Below, piece by piece: positions 1 through 7,154 of a stretch of DNA of 13,899 bases. The DNA comes from Muribaculaceae bacterium (GTDB lineage: Bacteria; Bacteroidota; Bacteroidia; Bacteroidales; Muribaculaceae). The stretch's first letter is position 1. Each line of letters starts with the position of its first letter. The notes under the pieces were generated by a model. The model did not search any database and was not told where the DNA came from. It was given only the letters and a program-made list of their open reading frames with translations. The stretch lies in NCBI GenBank assembly GCA_016287065.1, contig JAEEVB010000038.1, forward strand, positions 1 through 13,899, given 5' to 3'. The position numbers were made by a program, and so were the translations under genes.

Positions 1-139
1 GGCAAAGGGTCATAATGATGTGCGGGAAGACAAAGTCTTCGTCGATGTTGAAGAAACTGAATCCCTCGCGCATAATCAGTATGCCCGATTGCTCAACGGC
101 TTTTATTAGCTGCTCTTTAGAGTTTGCCTTTGTCTTCAT
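1..139 (-). CDS. N-terminal fragment of a probable AraC-type transcriptional regulator
   Basis: This is a leftward open frame of 46 codons that starts with ATG at 139 and runs off the left edge. The readable protein begins MKTKANSKEQLIKAVEQSG and continues through GFSFFNIDEDFVFPHI. It has no signal peptide or membrane segment. A short helix followed by a hydrophobic strand-rich segment resembles the start of the N-terminal sensing domain of small Bacteroidales AraC/XylS-family regulators. That assignment comes from memory of the family's look; the helix-turn-helix part lies outside the window. The gene is divergent from the large secreted protein at 344 and has a good leftward promoter at 180-209. 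Autoregulation or control of the divergent gene is therefore possible but not shown. Coding on this strand is well supported by the start, promoter position and codon use. The family name is tentative. Confidence 0.5.
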   Translation of the reverse strand, partial: MKTKANSKEQLIKAVEQSGILIMREGFSFFNIDEDFVFPHIIMTLC

Positions 140-145
140 TTAAAA

Positions 146-175
146 TTGCCATTACCAAATTTAGGAGTACTTTTG
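146..175 (+). promoter_or_regulatory. Candidate rightward promoter facing the regulator promoter
   Basis: TTG (146-148), a 19-bp spacer and TACTTTTG (168-175) match the Bacteroidetes promoter pattern in both boxes and spacing. Transcription would begin near 182, leaving a leader of about 160 nt before the gene at 344. It points directly at the leftward promoter at 180-209; the two -7 boxes are separated by four bases (ACTG) and form an inverted repeat TTTTG-ACTG-CAAAA. The match is good, but activity is inferred. Confidence 0.45.
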
Positions 176-179
176 ACTG

Positions 180-209
180 CAAAATTAGCATTTTTCGCCG
201 ATTCTGCAA
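180..209 (-). promoter_or_regulatory. Bacteroidetes-type promoter for the leftward regulator gene
   Basis: Read on the minus strand, TTG (209-207), a 19-bp spacer and TAATTTTG (187-180) match the Bacteroidetes sigma-ABfr pattern TTG-N19-TAnnTTTG. The expected start of transcription is near 173, giving a leader of about 35 nt before the ATG at 139. A second minus-strand match, TAAATTTG at 163-156, lies closer to the gene but has a poorer upstream box. Confidence 0.6.
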
Positions 210-274
210 TAAAAAAGCGACATATTGCCATAAAAAAGGTAAATATCGTTACCAAATAGCCTTGATAAATGCTG

Positions 275-282
275 TAATTTTA
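275..282 (+). promoter_or_regulatory. Weak candidate -7 box nearer the secreted-protein gene
   Basis: TAATTTTA differs from TAnnTTTG at the last base, and no clear TTG lies 19-21 bp upstream. If used, it would give a leader of about 55 nt for the gene at 344. It is listed as the alternative to the better-matching but more distant promoter at 146-175. Confidence 0.2.
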
Positions 283-291
283 CGCTTTAAA

Positions 292-315
292 AAATCAATC
301 TATAAATCAATCTAT
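292..315. repeat. Perfect tandem 12-bp direct repeat in the leader
   Basis: AAATCAATCTAT occurs twice head-to-tail (292-303 and 304-315) and is followed by AAACTATG. The repeat lies 28 bases before the start codon at 344, so it is within the untranslated leader or just downstream of a promoter. It could be a protein-binding site or simple slippage in an AT-rich leader; nothing in the sequence decides between these. Confidence 0.8.
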
Positions 316-343
316 AAACTATGTTTAATCCAATAAATAAGTT

Positions 344-3300
344 ATGATGAGAAAAATTCTACTTTTTCCCCTGTTGCTCCTGTTCGCAGGAGTGAGCATG
401 AGAGCCCAGCAGATGGACGAACGGTTCAACAACGGAACCACGATGCCCTACGGCTGGTTTGGCGAAGGCTGGGAGGTTGACAGCGGCGTTGTCAAGGCCA
501 ATGCCGTCAAGGAATCTAACAATGGATTTCCTGGCATGGGCCAAGGTACAGGCCAAGGTAACAACCCTATGAGCGACGGCCCAATGAGTGGCATGAACAT
601 GTTTGGTGGCGACCACATCAGGACCTATCTGTATACCCCGCCTGTATCGGTGCAGAATGGCGAGAAGCTGGTGTTCAAAGCTAGGAAACCCGGTAGCGAC
701 GACGGTGGTTTCAGCTTCGACCTGAAGGCCATCATGGGCTTTTCCGACACTACATTCGTTGTCGATCGCGCAGTGTATGGCAGGGATGACCAGTGGACTC
801 GCGTGGGTGAATATACCACGACGCTCACCAAAGATTTTCAGGAGTTCACCATCTCGGGCACCCCTGCAGGTGAATACCGTTTCCGCTTTGTGTCCTATGT
901 TGATGCTGAAATCGACAGCGTGGCTGGCTTCCACATCAAAAACGAGGCTCCCGACCTGCTCGTCACGGTCGATAGTCTGCACACTGCATTTGTCGACTAC
1001 AGCGTGTGTGCTGCCGACAGCACCAAGGAGTTCATCGTTATCAACACTGGTACGGGAACACTGAATGTTAACATTACATCCGACGCCCCCGATCTGTTCA
1101 GCGCCGACTTGAGTCAGCTCAGCATTGCTGCTGGCGACTCGGCTACGGTGAATGTCACATTCCACTACGCCGCAGGCACTATTGGCAAGAACGAGGCTAT
1201 CATCAACTTCAAGTCCGAGGGTGATAATCATCCACTGCTCTCAAAAAGCATCAGAGCCGCGGCCATCATCACCGATCCTGATGTGTGGGCTGTCGACTTC
1301 AACGACAACCAGTTGCCTTTTGCTTGCTATGGCGAAGGCTTCGTGGTCAAGGACAGTGTAGCCACACACTATAATCCCGATGGCGGTGGCATGGCTGCTA
1401 TGGCTGCCATCTTTGGCGGTGGCGGAGCAAGTGACTGGTTCATGACTCCACCGCTCACGATTCAGGGCGTGAACGATGCTGTAGTCTTCCAGCTGAAGAA
1501 TGGCGACGGCAGCTACAAGGGCCCCATCATCGACCCGCAGGCCAATGTCACCATCGAGAAGACTATTTATGGCAGCAACAAATGGGAAAAGGTTGACGCT
1601 TATCAGTTTAAGGACACGCTCAACCATGTGAAATGGATTTCTTATCTTCCCGAAGGCAACTACCGTTTCCGCTTCCTCTCTGGCGACAGCCTTTGCATCG
1701 ACAGCATCGCCGGCGGACGCCTTCTCATGAATGCTCCCGACTTGCTGGTGCGCGAAAACGGACGCAGCGTGCAGACCGTGAACTACGGCGTAGCTCGTGG
1801 CAACCAAACCAAGACATTCCAGCTCATCAACACGGGTACGGCTGCATTGCAAGTCTATGCCATGTCGAGCGATCCCACTTTCTTTACCATGAATGAGCAG
1901 ATGTTCAACATCGAGCCTGGCGAATCGGCCACAATCGATGTGACATTCAACCATAACCCCGAGGCCTTGGGTGCACATCAGGCCGCACTTGTCTTGGTGC
2001 CGCAAAATGCCCAGATAGCCACGCAGATGATCTACCTGTCGGCCTACATCACCTACGACAACGCATGGAGCGAAGACTTCGAGCCTGAGTTCGTCGTCGA
2101 TGAGGGCGAAACCCTTGTTCTGCCTGCAGGATGGAGTACCACCGGTTGGGAAATCACCAAGGGTGGCGGTATGGACATGATGGCCATGATGGGCATGGGT
2201 GGTGCCGAGAAGACCTGGGCTCCCCATACCGACAGTGATGCCTACGAACTCATCACTCCGCGTCTGCAAGCCCACAAGGGCGATGTGCTGCGCTTCTATG
2301 CCGATGTCAGCAGTGGTTGGCTCAACTTGTTCTACAAGCGTGACAACGACACCGAATGGACCTACCAGAACACCTATATTACTGCCGACTCGATTTACTT
2401 CATCGCACCACTTTCGGGCGTTTATCAAATCAAGTTTACAGGTAGCTCAGTGTCGGTCGACGACTTCCTCGGCTTCCTGTTGCCTATGGAAGAAGCCGCT
2501 CTGCAAGACGATAATGATGAGATTAATGCGATGGTCATTGACCACTATAAGGACAGGAATGTGAATGTTGTCTACGACCGCGTGCTCTCGGCAGGACAAA
2601 AGGAAGATGGCACATTCACGCCCAAGGCCTATACGCTCTGTCTGCCCTACGACTTCCGCTTCAGCGATCTCGTTGAGCCTGGCAAGATCAGGTTCTACCA
2701 ACTCTCGTACGTCGATGACTACTACAAACAGTTCATATTTACTGCCGTGGCCGATGTCGCCGAGGCAGGAAAAGCCTACCTTGCTGTGGTAGAACATGGT
2801 CAGGTCAAACTGGATGCCTATAATGTGAAAATGATAGCAGAACCCGTTACCGACGAAGAGAGCACTGCCGTTAACGACTATGGCGAGTGGTACTTCAACG
2901 ACAACCTGAATAAGGTTGGCCAGTGGGCTGGTAACTTCACCAGCATCAGTTCTACCGAGGCCGACGGCAAGAACATGTACTGTCTGCTCGAGGACGGCAC
3001 TTGGGCTCTTTTCACTTCGGCCGACAATCCCGATGCCAAGCTTAACGCTTTCCGTGGATTCTTCCTGTCCGATGCTCCAGCCGACTCTCCAGCCTACGCT
3101 CCTGGCGCAGCTCAGACCCCGAACAACACAAATCTCAAGCTTTATCGCACGTTGTTCAACAACGACGGTGTAGGCGCTGTAAGCGATGGTAACGTACCCG
3201 ATGCGGCTAACATCCTCTACAATCCCGACATCCCCATCCCGTCGCCCGATCTCTCTGGCATTGATCCTGTCATCAAGACCGTCGAGGCCGACGGAACTCA

Positions 3301-3391
3301 CCGCTACTTCGACCTGTTAGGTCGCCCGCTCAACCAGAAACCCGAGCACGGCATCTACATCGACAACGGTAAAAAGGCGATTGCAAAATAA
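344..3391 (+). CDS. Large secreted protein with three jelly-roll-like modules, two ASH-like modules and a C-terminal sorting-type tail
   Basis: This 1015-residue protein has a signal peptide at residues 1-22 (MMRKILLFPLLLLFAGVSMRA), so it is exported. Three related modules follow, at about 23-200, 310-460 and 574-715. Each opens with a GW or GEGF strand and closes with YRFRF/YQIKF plus a DS/DDF-containing G motif. They resemble choice-of-anchor J or cleaved-adhesin jelly rolls. Two ASH/choice-of-anchor D modules (about 203-305 and 463-570), each opening with APDLLV and containing INTGT and SATV-VTF motifs, alternate with them. A further domain at about 725-945 contains TLCLPYDF and AGKAYLAVV, a pattern I associate with recurrent Bacteroidales surface proteins. 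The tail RYFDLLGR ... GIYIDNGKKAIAK resembles a short type IX secretion C-terminal signal. Each J-like module carries a Gly/Met-rich loop (59-89, 346-363, 606-623). No catalytic motif is visible, so a surface adhesin or binding protein is the best guess. ATG at 347 is an equally possible start. A strong terminator follows. Confidence 0.85.
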   Translation: MMRKILLFPLLLLFAGVSMRAQQMDERFNNGTTMPYGWFGEGWEVDSGVVKANAVKESNNGFPGMGQGTGQGNNPMSDGPMSGMNMFGGDHIRTYLYTPPVSVQNGEKLVFKARKPGSDDGGFSFDLKAIMGFSDTTFVVDRAVYGRDDQWTRVGEYTTTLTKDFQEFTISGTPAGEYRFRFVSYVDAEIDSVAGFHIKNEAPDLLVTVDSLHTAFVDYSVCAADSTKEFIVINTGTGTLNVNITSDAPDLFSADLSQLSIAAGDSATVNVTFHYAAGTIGKNEAIINFKSEGDNHPLLSKSIRAAAIITDPDVWAVDFNDNQLPFACYGEGFVVKDSVATHYNPDGGGMAAMAAIFGGGGASDWFMTPPLTIQGVNDAVVFQLKNGDGSYKGPIIDPQANVTIEKTIYGSNKWEKVDAYQFKDTLNHVKWISYLPEGNYRFRFLSGDSLCIDSIAGGRLLMNAPDLLVRENGRSVQTVNYGVARGNQTKTFQLINTGTAALQVYAMSSDPTFFTMNEQMFNIEPGESATIDVTFNHNPEALGAHQAALVLVPQNAQIATQMIYLSAYITYDNAWSEDFEPEFVVDEGETLVLPAGWSTTGWEITKGGGMDMMAMMGMGGAEKTWAPHTDSDAYELITPRLQAHKGDVLRFYADVSSGWLNLFYKRDNDTEWTYQNTYITADSIYFIAPLSGVYQIKFTGSSVSVDDFLGFLLPMEEAALQDDNDEINAMVIDHYKDRNVNVVYDRVLSAGQKEDGTFTPKAYTLCLPYDFRFSDLVEPGKIRFYQLSYVDDYYKQFIFTAVADVAEAGKAYLAVVEHGQVKLDAYNVKMIAEPVTDEESTAVNDYGEWYFNDNLNKVGQWAGNFTSISSTEADGKNMYCLLEDGTWALFTSADNPDAKLNAFRGFFLSDAPADSPAYAPGAAQTPNNTNLKLYRTLFNNDGVGAVSDGNVPDAANILYNPDIPIPSPDLSGIDPVIKTVEADGTHRYFDLLGRPLNQKPEHGIYIDNGKKAIAK

Positions 3392-3417
3392 GGCTGAATC
3401 AGTCTTCTGACACATTT

Positions 3418-3455
3418 AGCGGTTGAGATACCTTCCATATCTCAACCGCTTTTCT
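3418..3455 (+). terminator. Rho-independent terminator after the 1015-residue protein gene
   Basis: A perfect 13-bp stem (AGCGGTTGAGATA, 3418-3430, with its complement at 3438-3450) encloses a 7-base loop and is followed by TTTCTT. It begins 26 bases after the stop codon, so the upstream gene probably ends its transcript here. Confidence 0.88.
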
Positions 3456-3578
3456 TATGCCCCATACCTACCATCAACTGACAGACAGCAAATAACGAAC
3501 ATACTACTAAAATTAATGAAAAGTTAAAGGTTTTTGCGTTTTTACCGGGAAAACAGCCATAATGTCGCAAAAATTACT

Positions 3579-3586
3579 TATTTTTG
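3579..3586 (+). promoter_or_regulatory. Probable -7 box for the FecR-like protein gene
   Basis: TATTTTTG fits TAnnTTTG and would start transcription near 3592, about 37 nt before the ATG at 3630. No convincing TTG lies 19-21 bp upstream. Its position argues against the in-frame ATG at 3534, which would lie upstream of the transcript start. Confidence 0.4.
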
Positions 3587-3629
3587 TAATATATTACCTT
3601 TATTTGAAAATCTAAAACTTCCAACTATT

Positions 3630-5465
3630 ATGAAAACAAAATATCTATCAGGGAGATTTTTGCTCATGCTGATGGCAATGATGGTTGCGTTGAACGCTGG
3701 CGCATTGACCGAAACCATCACAGGAAGCAATAAGTTGATACTCAAATATTCCATCTCGGGCGGCAAGTACATACGCACATTAGAAGGAAATGCGCACACT
3801 AGCATATTTGAGATAGAACCCGGTGGCACTATAACCATTACCGGCGCTAATGGAAGAAAGCAAACCAAAAAGGATAAATTTGACTACTGGATTAGTGCCA
3901 GTGTTTACTTTAAGGATGCTAAAGGAAAACAGCTGGGAGAACCCCATTACAAGGTTCAAGAGAATGGCAATGTGCAACTTCAAGTCATTGTGCCTGATGG
4001 CGCAGTGAAAGCCGAAGCGAGTATTTCATTAAAGTGTAGCGACATCTATAACAGTCTTGGTGCTGAAGGTGAGTTTACTGTGAAACAAAAAAAGAACAAT
4101 TCACAGTCAACAACAAACCAGAATAAAATTAGTTACTCCGCTAAAGAAACTCCTGTGAGCTTGAAGTGCCATGAGGTGGACAGTAAAATACGATTCAACG
4201 ACCTTTATGGAGAAGTGAGTTATGGTTGTTGCTTTGAGGGTGACGATGCATTGGAATATGCTGAGTTAGATGCTGTTATATATGAAAATGATCTCATCGT
4301 GACCAAGGAAGAATCGGGAGCAATTTTGGGACTAGAAGACATGAGTACCTATGTTATTAAGCCTGAATCAAGGCTAATAATCCGAACCACATACGACAGC
4401 CGCCCAAATATTGTGCAGAAATTAGAGATCCTGGGGGGCACCATGCTTTCAAATTTAAAAAAGATGCTCGAAGGCAGGAGCCTTGAAATTGAGATGTCGC
4501 AGTGCTGCCCCGGAATGAACGGTACTATTGCGGCATTTGAAGAGACGGGCAAGGAGTCGCGTGTGTATCTGCTTGTGGGCAAGGCAAGCGTGACGAACAA
4601 GAAGACGGGCAAGATAACTGTTCTGCAACCCGGGCAGATGGTCACGATGAAAGGAAAAACAAGCAACGTCGCCTCGTTCAATGTGGAGCAAGTTGCCAAG
4701 AAGTTTGGCTGCCCCATGAGCGAAATCAAGAACCACTACACCAGCAAGAAAGCACCGAAGTACAACATGTCGGACATCTGCGGCAAGCAGGTTTCAAGCA
4801 AGGGCGGCAAGAAAACTGCAAACCCGAAAGCTCCCCAAAAGAAGAAAAGCAACAAAACTGTCGACAACAGAAAGCAAAGTGATGTAACCAAGACGTCAGG
4901 CAGCAGTCAGTCTGGCTCATCTGCCCCAAGTGGCAAGTATGCCCGCTACGGCGCAAAGCGAGGCATTGTCAAGCGCGTGGATGATAGCGGCGACTTGCGC
5001 GTCTACCACACCACCTGGTGGGACGACTACGGCCGCCTTGAGCGCAGCGAGATTACCCGCACCGAAGAGAAGCAGGGCAAGAAATGGGTGGCTGTGGATG
5101 GCTATCAAATTATAAACATCATCATCGATGACAAGCACTACATGTATAGCAAGAGCATAGGCTGGAACCAAATGAAGAACAACGAGACCAACTACCTGGG
5201 AAACGGTGCCAAGACAGTGGATGGTTATAAATTGACAAAGAGTGGCACCGCAACCGTCAACGGCAAGCCGTGCGACGTGTTCAAAGGCAAGAAGAGTGGC
5301 TCCACGGTAGAGTACTACATTTGGGAAGGCGTTGTGATGAAGATGGTGGAGAAAAGCTCCGACGGCACTTCTACAACGACAGTCCAAAGCATAGAGTTGC
5401 CCAACTCAATTGACTCGTCGAAATTCGCTGCACCCAAAACAGGCGCGAAGAAGAAAAAGAGATAG
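3630..5465 (+). CDS. Secreted protein with a FecR-like domain, basic linker and C-terminal beta-rich domain
   Basis: The protein has 611 residues counted from ATG 3630. This start puts a signal peptide (MKTKYLSGRFLLMLMAMMVA, cleavage near ALNAGA) at the N-terminus; the longer frame from 3534 would bury it. Residues about 25-152 look like a beta-sandwich. Residues about 186-341 resemble the FecR periplasmic domain, with a segment like 'ENDLIVTKEESGAILGLED', then NGTIAAF, RVYLLVGKASV and LQPGQMVTM. A Lys/Ser/Asn-rich low-complexity linker (about 385-436) leads to a domain at 437-603 (WWDDYGRLERSEI, NGKPCDVFKGK, YYIWEGVVMKM). That domain's order of elements recalls LolA-like or DUF4412-type folds; this is inference. 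Canonical FecR proteins are membrane anti-sigma regulators, but this one has no transmembrane helix and no adjacent sigma factor. Two vicinal cysteine pairs (200-201 and 292-293) are unusual. Base composition changes sharply near 4440, with the first part AT-rich and the rest GC-rich. Its biological role is unknown. Confidence 0.8.
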   Translation: MKTKYLSGRFLLMLMAMMVALNAGALTETITGSNKLILKYSISGGKYIRTLEGNAHTSIFEIEPGGTITITGANGRKQTKKDKFDYWISASVYFKDAKGKQLGEPHYKVQENGNVQLQVIVPDGAVKAEASISLKCSDIYNSLGAEGEFTVKQKKNNSQSTTNQNKISYSAKETPVSLKCHEVDSKIRFNDLYGEVSYGCCFEGDDALEYAELDAVIYENDLIVTKEESGAILGLEDMSTYVIKPESRLIIRTTYDSRPNIVQKLEILGGTMLSNLKKMLEGRSLEIEMSQCCPGMNGTIAAFEETGKESRVYLLVGKASVTNKKTGKITVLQPGQMVTMKGKTSNVASFNVEQVAKKFGCPMSEIKNHYTSKKAPKYNMSDICGKQVSSKGGKKTANPKAPQKKKSNKTVDNRKQSDVTKTSGSSQSGSSAPSGKYARYGAKRGIVKRVDDSGDLRVYHTTWWDDYGRLERSEITRTEEKQGKKWVAVDGYQIINIIIDDKHYMYSKSIGWNQMKNNETNYLGNGAKTVDGYKLTKSGTATVNGKPCDVFKGKKSGSTVEYYIWEGVVMKMVEKSSDGTSTTTVQSIELPNSIDSSKFAAPKTGAKKKKR

Positions 5466-5486
5466 AAACTTCCAGTTCAACAGGAC

Positions 5487-5528
5487 AGAGGGTGTGTCAT
5501 AATTCAGTTATGGCTCACCCTCTTTTCT
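5487..5528 (+). terminator. Rho-independent terminator after the FecR-like gene
   Basis: A 16-bp stem (5487-5502 with 5508-5523), containing one mismatch and one G-T wobble, closes a 5-base loop TTCAG and is followed by TTTCTT. It lies 21 bases after the stop codon. Confidence 0.85.
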
Positions 5529-5659
5529 TGTGACCCCACCTTCGCCTCATCGACACCAATGGAACCAACAAAAAACTAAGTTCTATACTTCTACAGGTAA
5601 ACCCAAGTGTTTTTTAGGGAAAACCATAGTTGAGCCGGTAATAATTGGAAAATAAGTGT

Positions 5660-5667
5660 TACTTTTG
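5660..5667 (+). promoter_or_regulatory. Probable -7 box for atoE
   Basis: TACTTTTG matches TAnnTTTG and is followed by CAGCGTC, as is common in Bacteroidales promoters. Transcription would begin near 5674, about 20 nt before the ATG at 5693. A TTG at the usual distance is not evident. The placement excludes the in-frame TTG at 5645 as the translation start. Confidence 0.45.
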
Positions 5668-5692
5668 CAGCGTCAAATTCAAAAGAATACTT

Positions 5693-7039
5693 ATGATTAA
5701 ATTTTGCGTACGATTAGTGCAGCGTTGGCTGCCCGAACCATTCATATTCGCCATATTGCTCACCTTTGTGGCAGCGGTGGTGGCGATGCCGTTATGCCAC
5801 CAGACTCCCCTCGAGGTAGTCGAACACTGGGGCGACGGCGTATGGAATTTGTTAGAGTTTGCCATGCAGATGGCGCTGGTTCTTGTGTGTGGGTCGACCT
5901 TGGCTGCCGCACCGGTTATCAAGCGAGGCATCAATGCAATGGCTCGCCTGCCTCAGAGTGCCCCCGCTGCAATAGCCCTTGTGACAGTAGTTTCGGCCTT
6001 GTCGTGCTGGCTCAACTGGGGCTTTGGCCTCATTGTTGGTGTCGTGTTTGCCAAGGCAATAGCGCGCCAGCGTTCTGATGTCGACTATCGGCTTCTTGTC
6101 GCATCGGCTTACAGTGGCTTTGTGGTGTGGCATGCCGGCATCTCGGGTTCCATCCCCCTCACAATGGCAACGCCTGGCGAGTCGCTCTCAATAGCTACCA
6201 ATGGCGCGCTGACCGACCCTGTGCCAGTGGCGCAAACCATCCTCGACTGGCACAATCTGGTGACTGTGCTGCTCGTGATTGTCGGCATCACCATCGCTAA
6301 CACCTTGATGCATCCCAAAAAAGGCGTTCTCACCGTCGACCCAGCGCTCCTGAAGGACGATGATCATGTCGCGACCGTTGACTCATCCTCGACCAAGACA
6401 CCTGCGCAGCGGTTGGAGCAAAGCAAATTGCTCTCGTGGCTCGTGGCACTGATGCTCGTTGCCTATCTCGTGATTCATCTCTTTGTGAACGGCGCCAGCT
6501 TAGACCTTGGCGGGGTTATCATGATATTCCTCGCATTGGGACTCATGCTGCATCCCACTCCAGTAGACTATGTGCGAGCCTTCGGAAAAGCCACCACCGG
6601 TGCTGCCGGCATTATATTGCAGTTTCCCTTCTATGCCGGCATCATGGGCATCTTCACCGGCGTCGGTGTCAGTGGCATCAGCCTGGGAGGTGTTATGGCC
6701 GAAGCTTGTGTGCAAATCAGCAACCCCGTCACCTATCCGTTGCTCACCTTCCTTTGTGCGGCAGTGCTCAACCTGTTTGTGCCAAGTGGCGGCGGTCATT
6801 GGGCTGTGCAAGCTCCGGTTATGTTCACCGCAGGTGCCAACCTGGCTGTTGACCCAGGCTTGACGGGCATGGCCATATCGTGGGGCGACGCATGGACCAA
6901 TCTCATACAACCTTTCTGGGCCCTCCCGGCCTTGGCAATAGCTCGCCTGAACGCGAAGGACATCATGGGCTACTGCCTCATCGACCTTCTCATCACCGGT
7001 GTCATCATCTGCGCAGGCCTGTTGATTTGGGCCATATAG
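5693..7039 (+). CDS. atoE: Short-chain fatty acid transporter, AtoE family
   Basis: This 448-residue integral inner-membrane protein matches the AtoE family (E. coli AtoE is about 440 residues) in length and signature segments. Those segments are SCWLNWGFGLIVG (104-116), GFVVWHAGISGSIPLTMATPG (142-162), FPFYAGIMGIFTGVG (311-325), FVPSGGGHWAVQAPVM (362-377) and WGDAWTNLIQPFWALPALAIA (397-417). Hydrophobic segments occur throughout, with a polar cytoplasmic-type stretch at about 207-245. The family is annotated as short-chain fatty acid uptake, for example acetoacetate or butyrate, probably by proton symport. In E. coli the gene sits with the acetoacetate CoA-transferase and thiolase genes; here it stands alone between two terminators, so substrate and direction of transport are open. 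ATG 5693 was chosen because it lies just downstream of a promoter and begins close to the family's usual N-terminus. Confidence 0.92.
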   Translation: MIKFCVRLVQRWLPEPFIFAILLTFVAAVVAMPLCHQTPLEVVEHWGDGVWNLLEFAMQMALVLVCGSTLAAAPVIKRGINAMARLPQSAPAAIALVTVVSALSCWLNWGFGLIVGVVFAKAIARQRSDVDYRLLVASAYSGFVVWHAGISGSIPLTMATPGESLSIATNGALTDPVPVAQTILDWHNLVTVLLVIVGITIANTLMHPKKGVLTVDPALLKDDDHVATVDSSSTKTPAQRLEQSKLLSWLVALMLVAYLVIHLFVNGASLDLGGVIMIFLALGLMLHPTPVDYVRAFGKATTGAAGIILQFPFYAGIMGIFTGVGVSGISLGGVMAEACVQISNPVTYPLLTFLCAAVLNLFVPSGGGHWAVQAPVMFTAGANLAVDPGLTGMAISWGDAWTNLIQPFWALPALAIARLNAKDIMGYCLIDLLITGVIICAGLLIWAI

Positions 7040-7112
7040 AGGGGCGCGTAGGTCTAATTTCAGGAGCACATGCAATTCAACCAGTGCTCCGCAAAATTTT
7101 CATAGAGAAACA

Positions 7113-7145
7113 AAAATATCCCGCTGACCCTCAGCGGGATATTTT
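7113..7145. terminator. Bidirectional terminator between atoE and tRNA-Leu
   Basis: A perfect 15-bp stem (AAAATATCCCGCTGA at 7113-7127 with its complement at 7131-7145) has a 3-base loop CCC. The A-run on the left and T-run on the right give a T-tract on both strands. It can therefore end atoE from the left and the leftward tRNA transcript from the right. It lies 73 bases after the atoE stop and 10 bases beyond the tRNA 3' end. Confidence 0.88.
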
Positions 7146-7154
7146 AATAAATAG

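Noticed and set aside
124..336. Rightward 70-codon open frame in the left intergenic region
   Set aside because: It overlaps the regulator start and both facing promoters, has a basic low-complexity translation, and lacks a plausible upstream promoter.
359..3301. Three long leftward open frames (about 290, 395 and 284 codons) opposite the 1015-residue protein gene
   Set aside because: They are antisense shadows caused by codon use that rarely creates stops on the other strand. The opposite strand has a signal peptide, repeated domains and a sorting tail, while these translations are low in recognisable structure and lack promoters.
3534..3629. Upstream in-frame ATG extending the FecR-like protein by 32 residues
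   Set aside because: It would place extra residues ahead of a clear signal peptide and lies upstream of the likely transcription start near 3592.
5645..5692. In-frame TTG start extending AtoE by 16 residues
   Set aside because: The extension overlaps the -7 box at 5660-5667, so it would not be transcribed from that promoter, and the family normally begins near MIKFCVRLVQRWLP.
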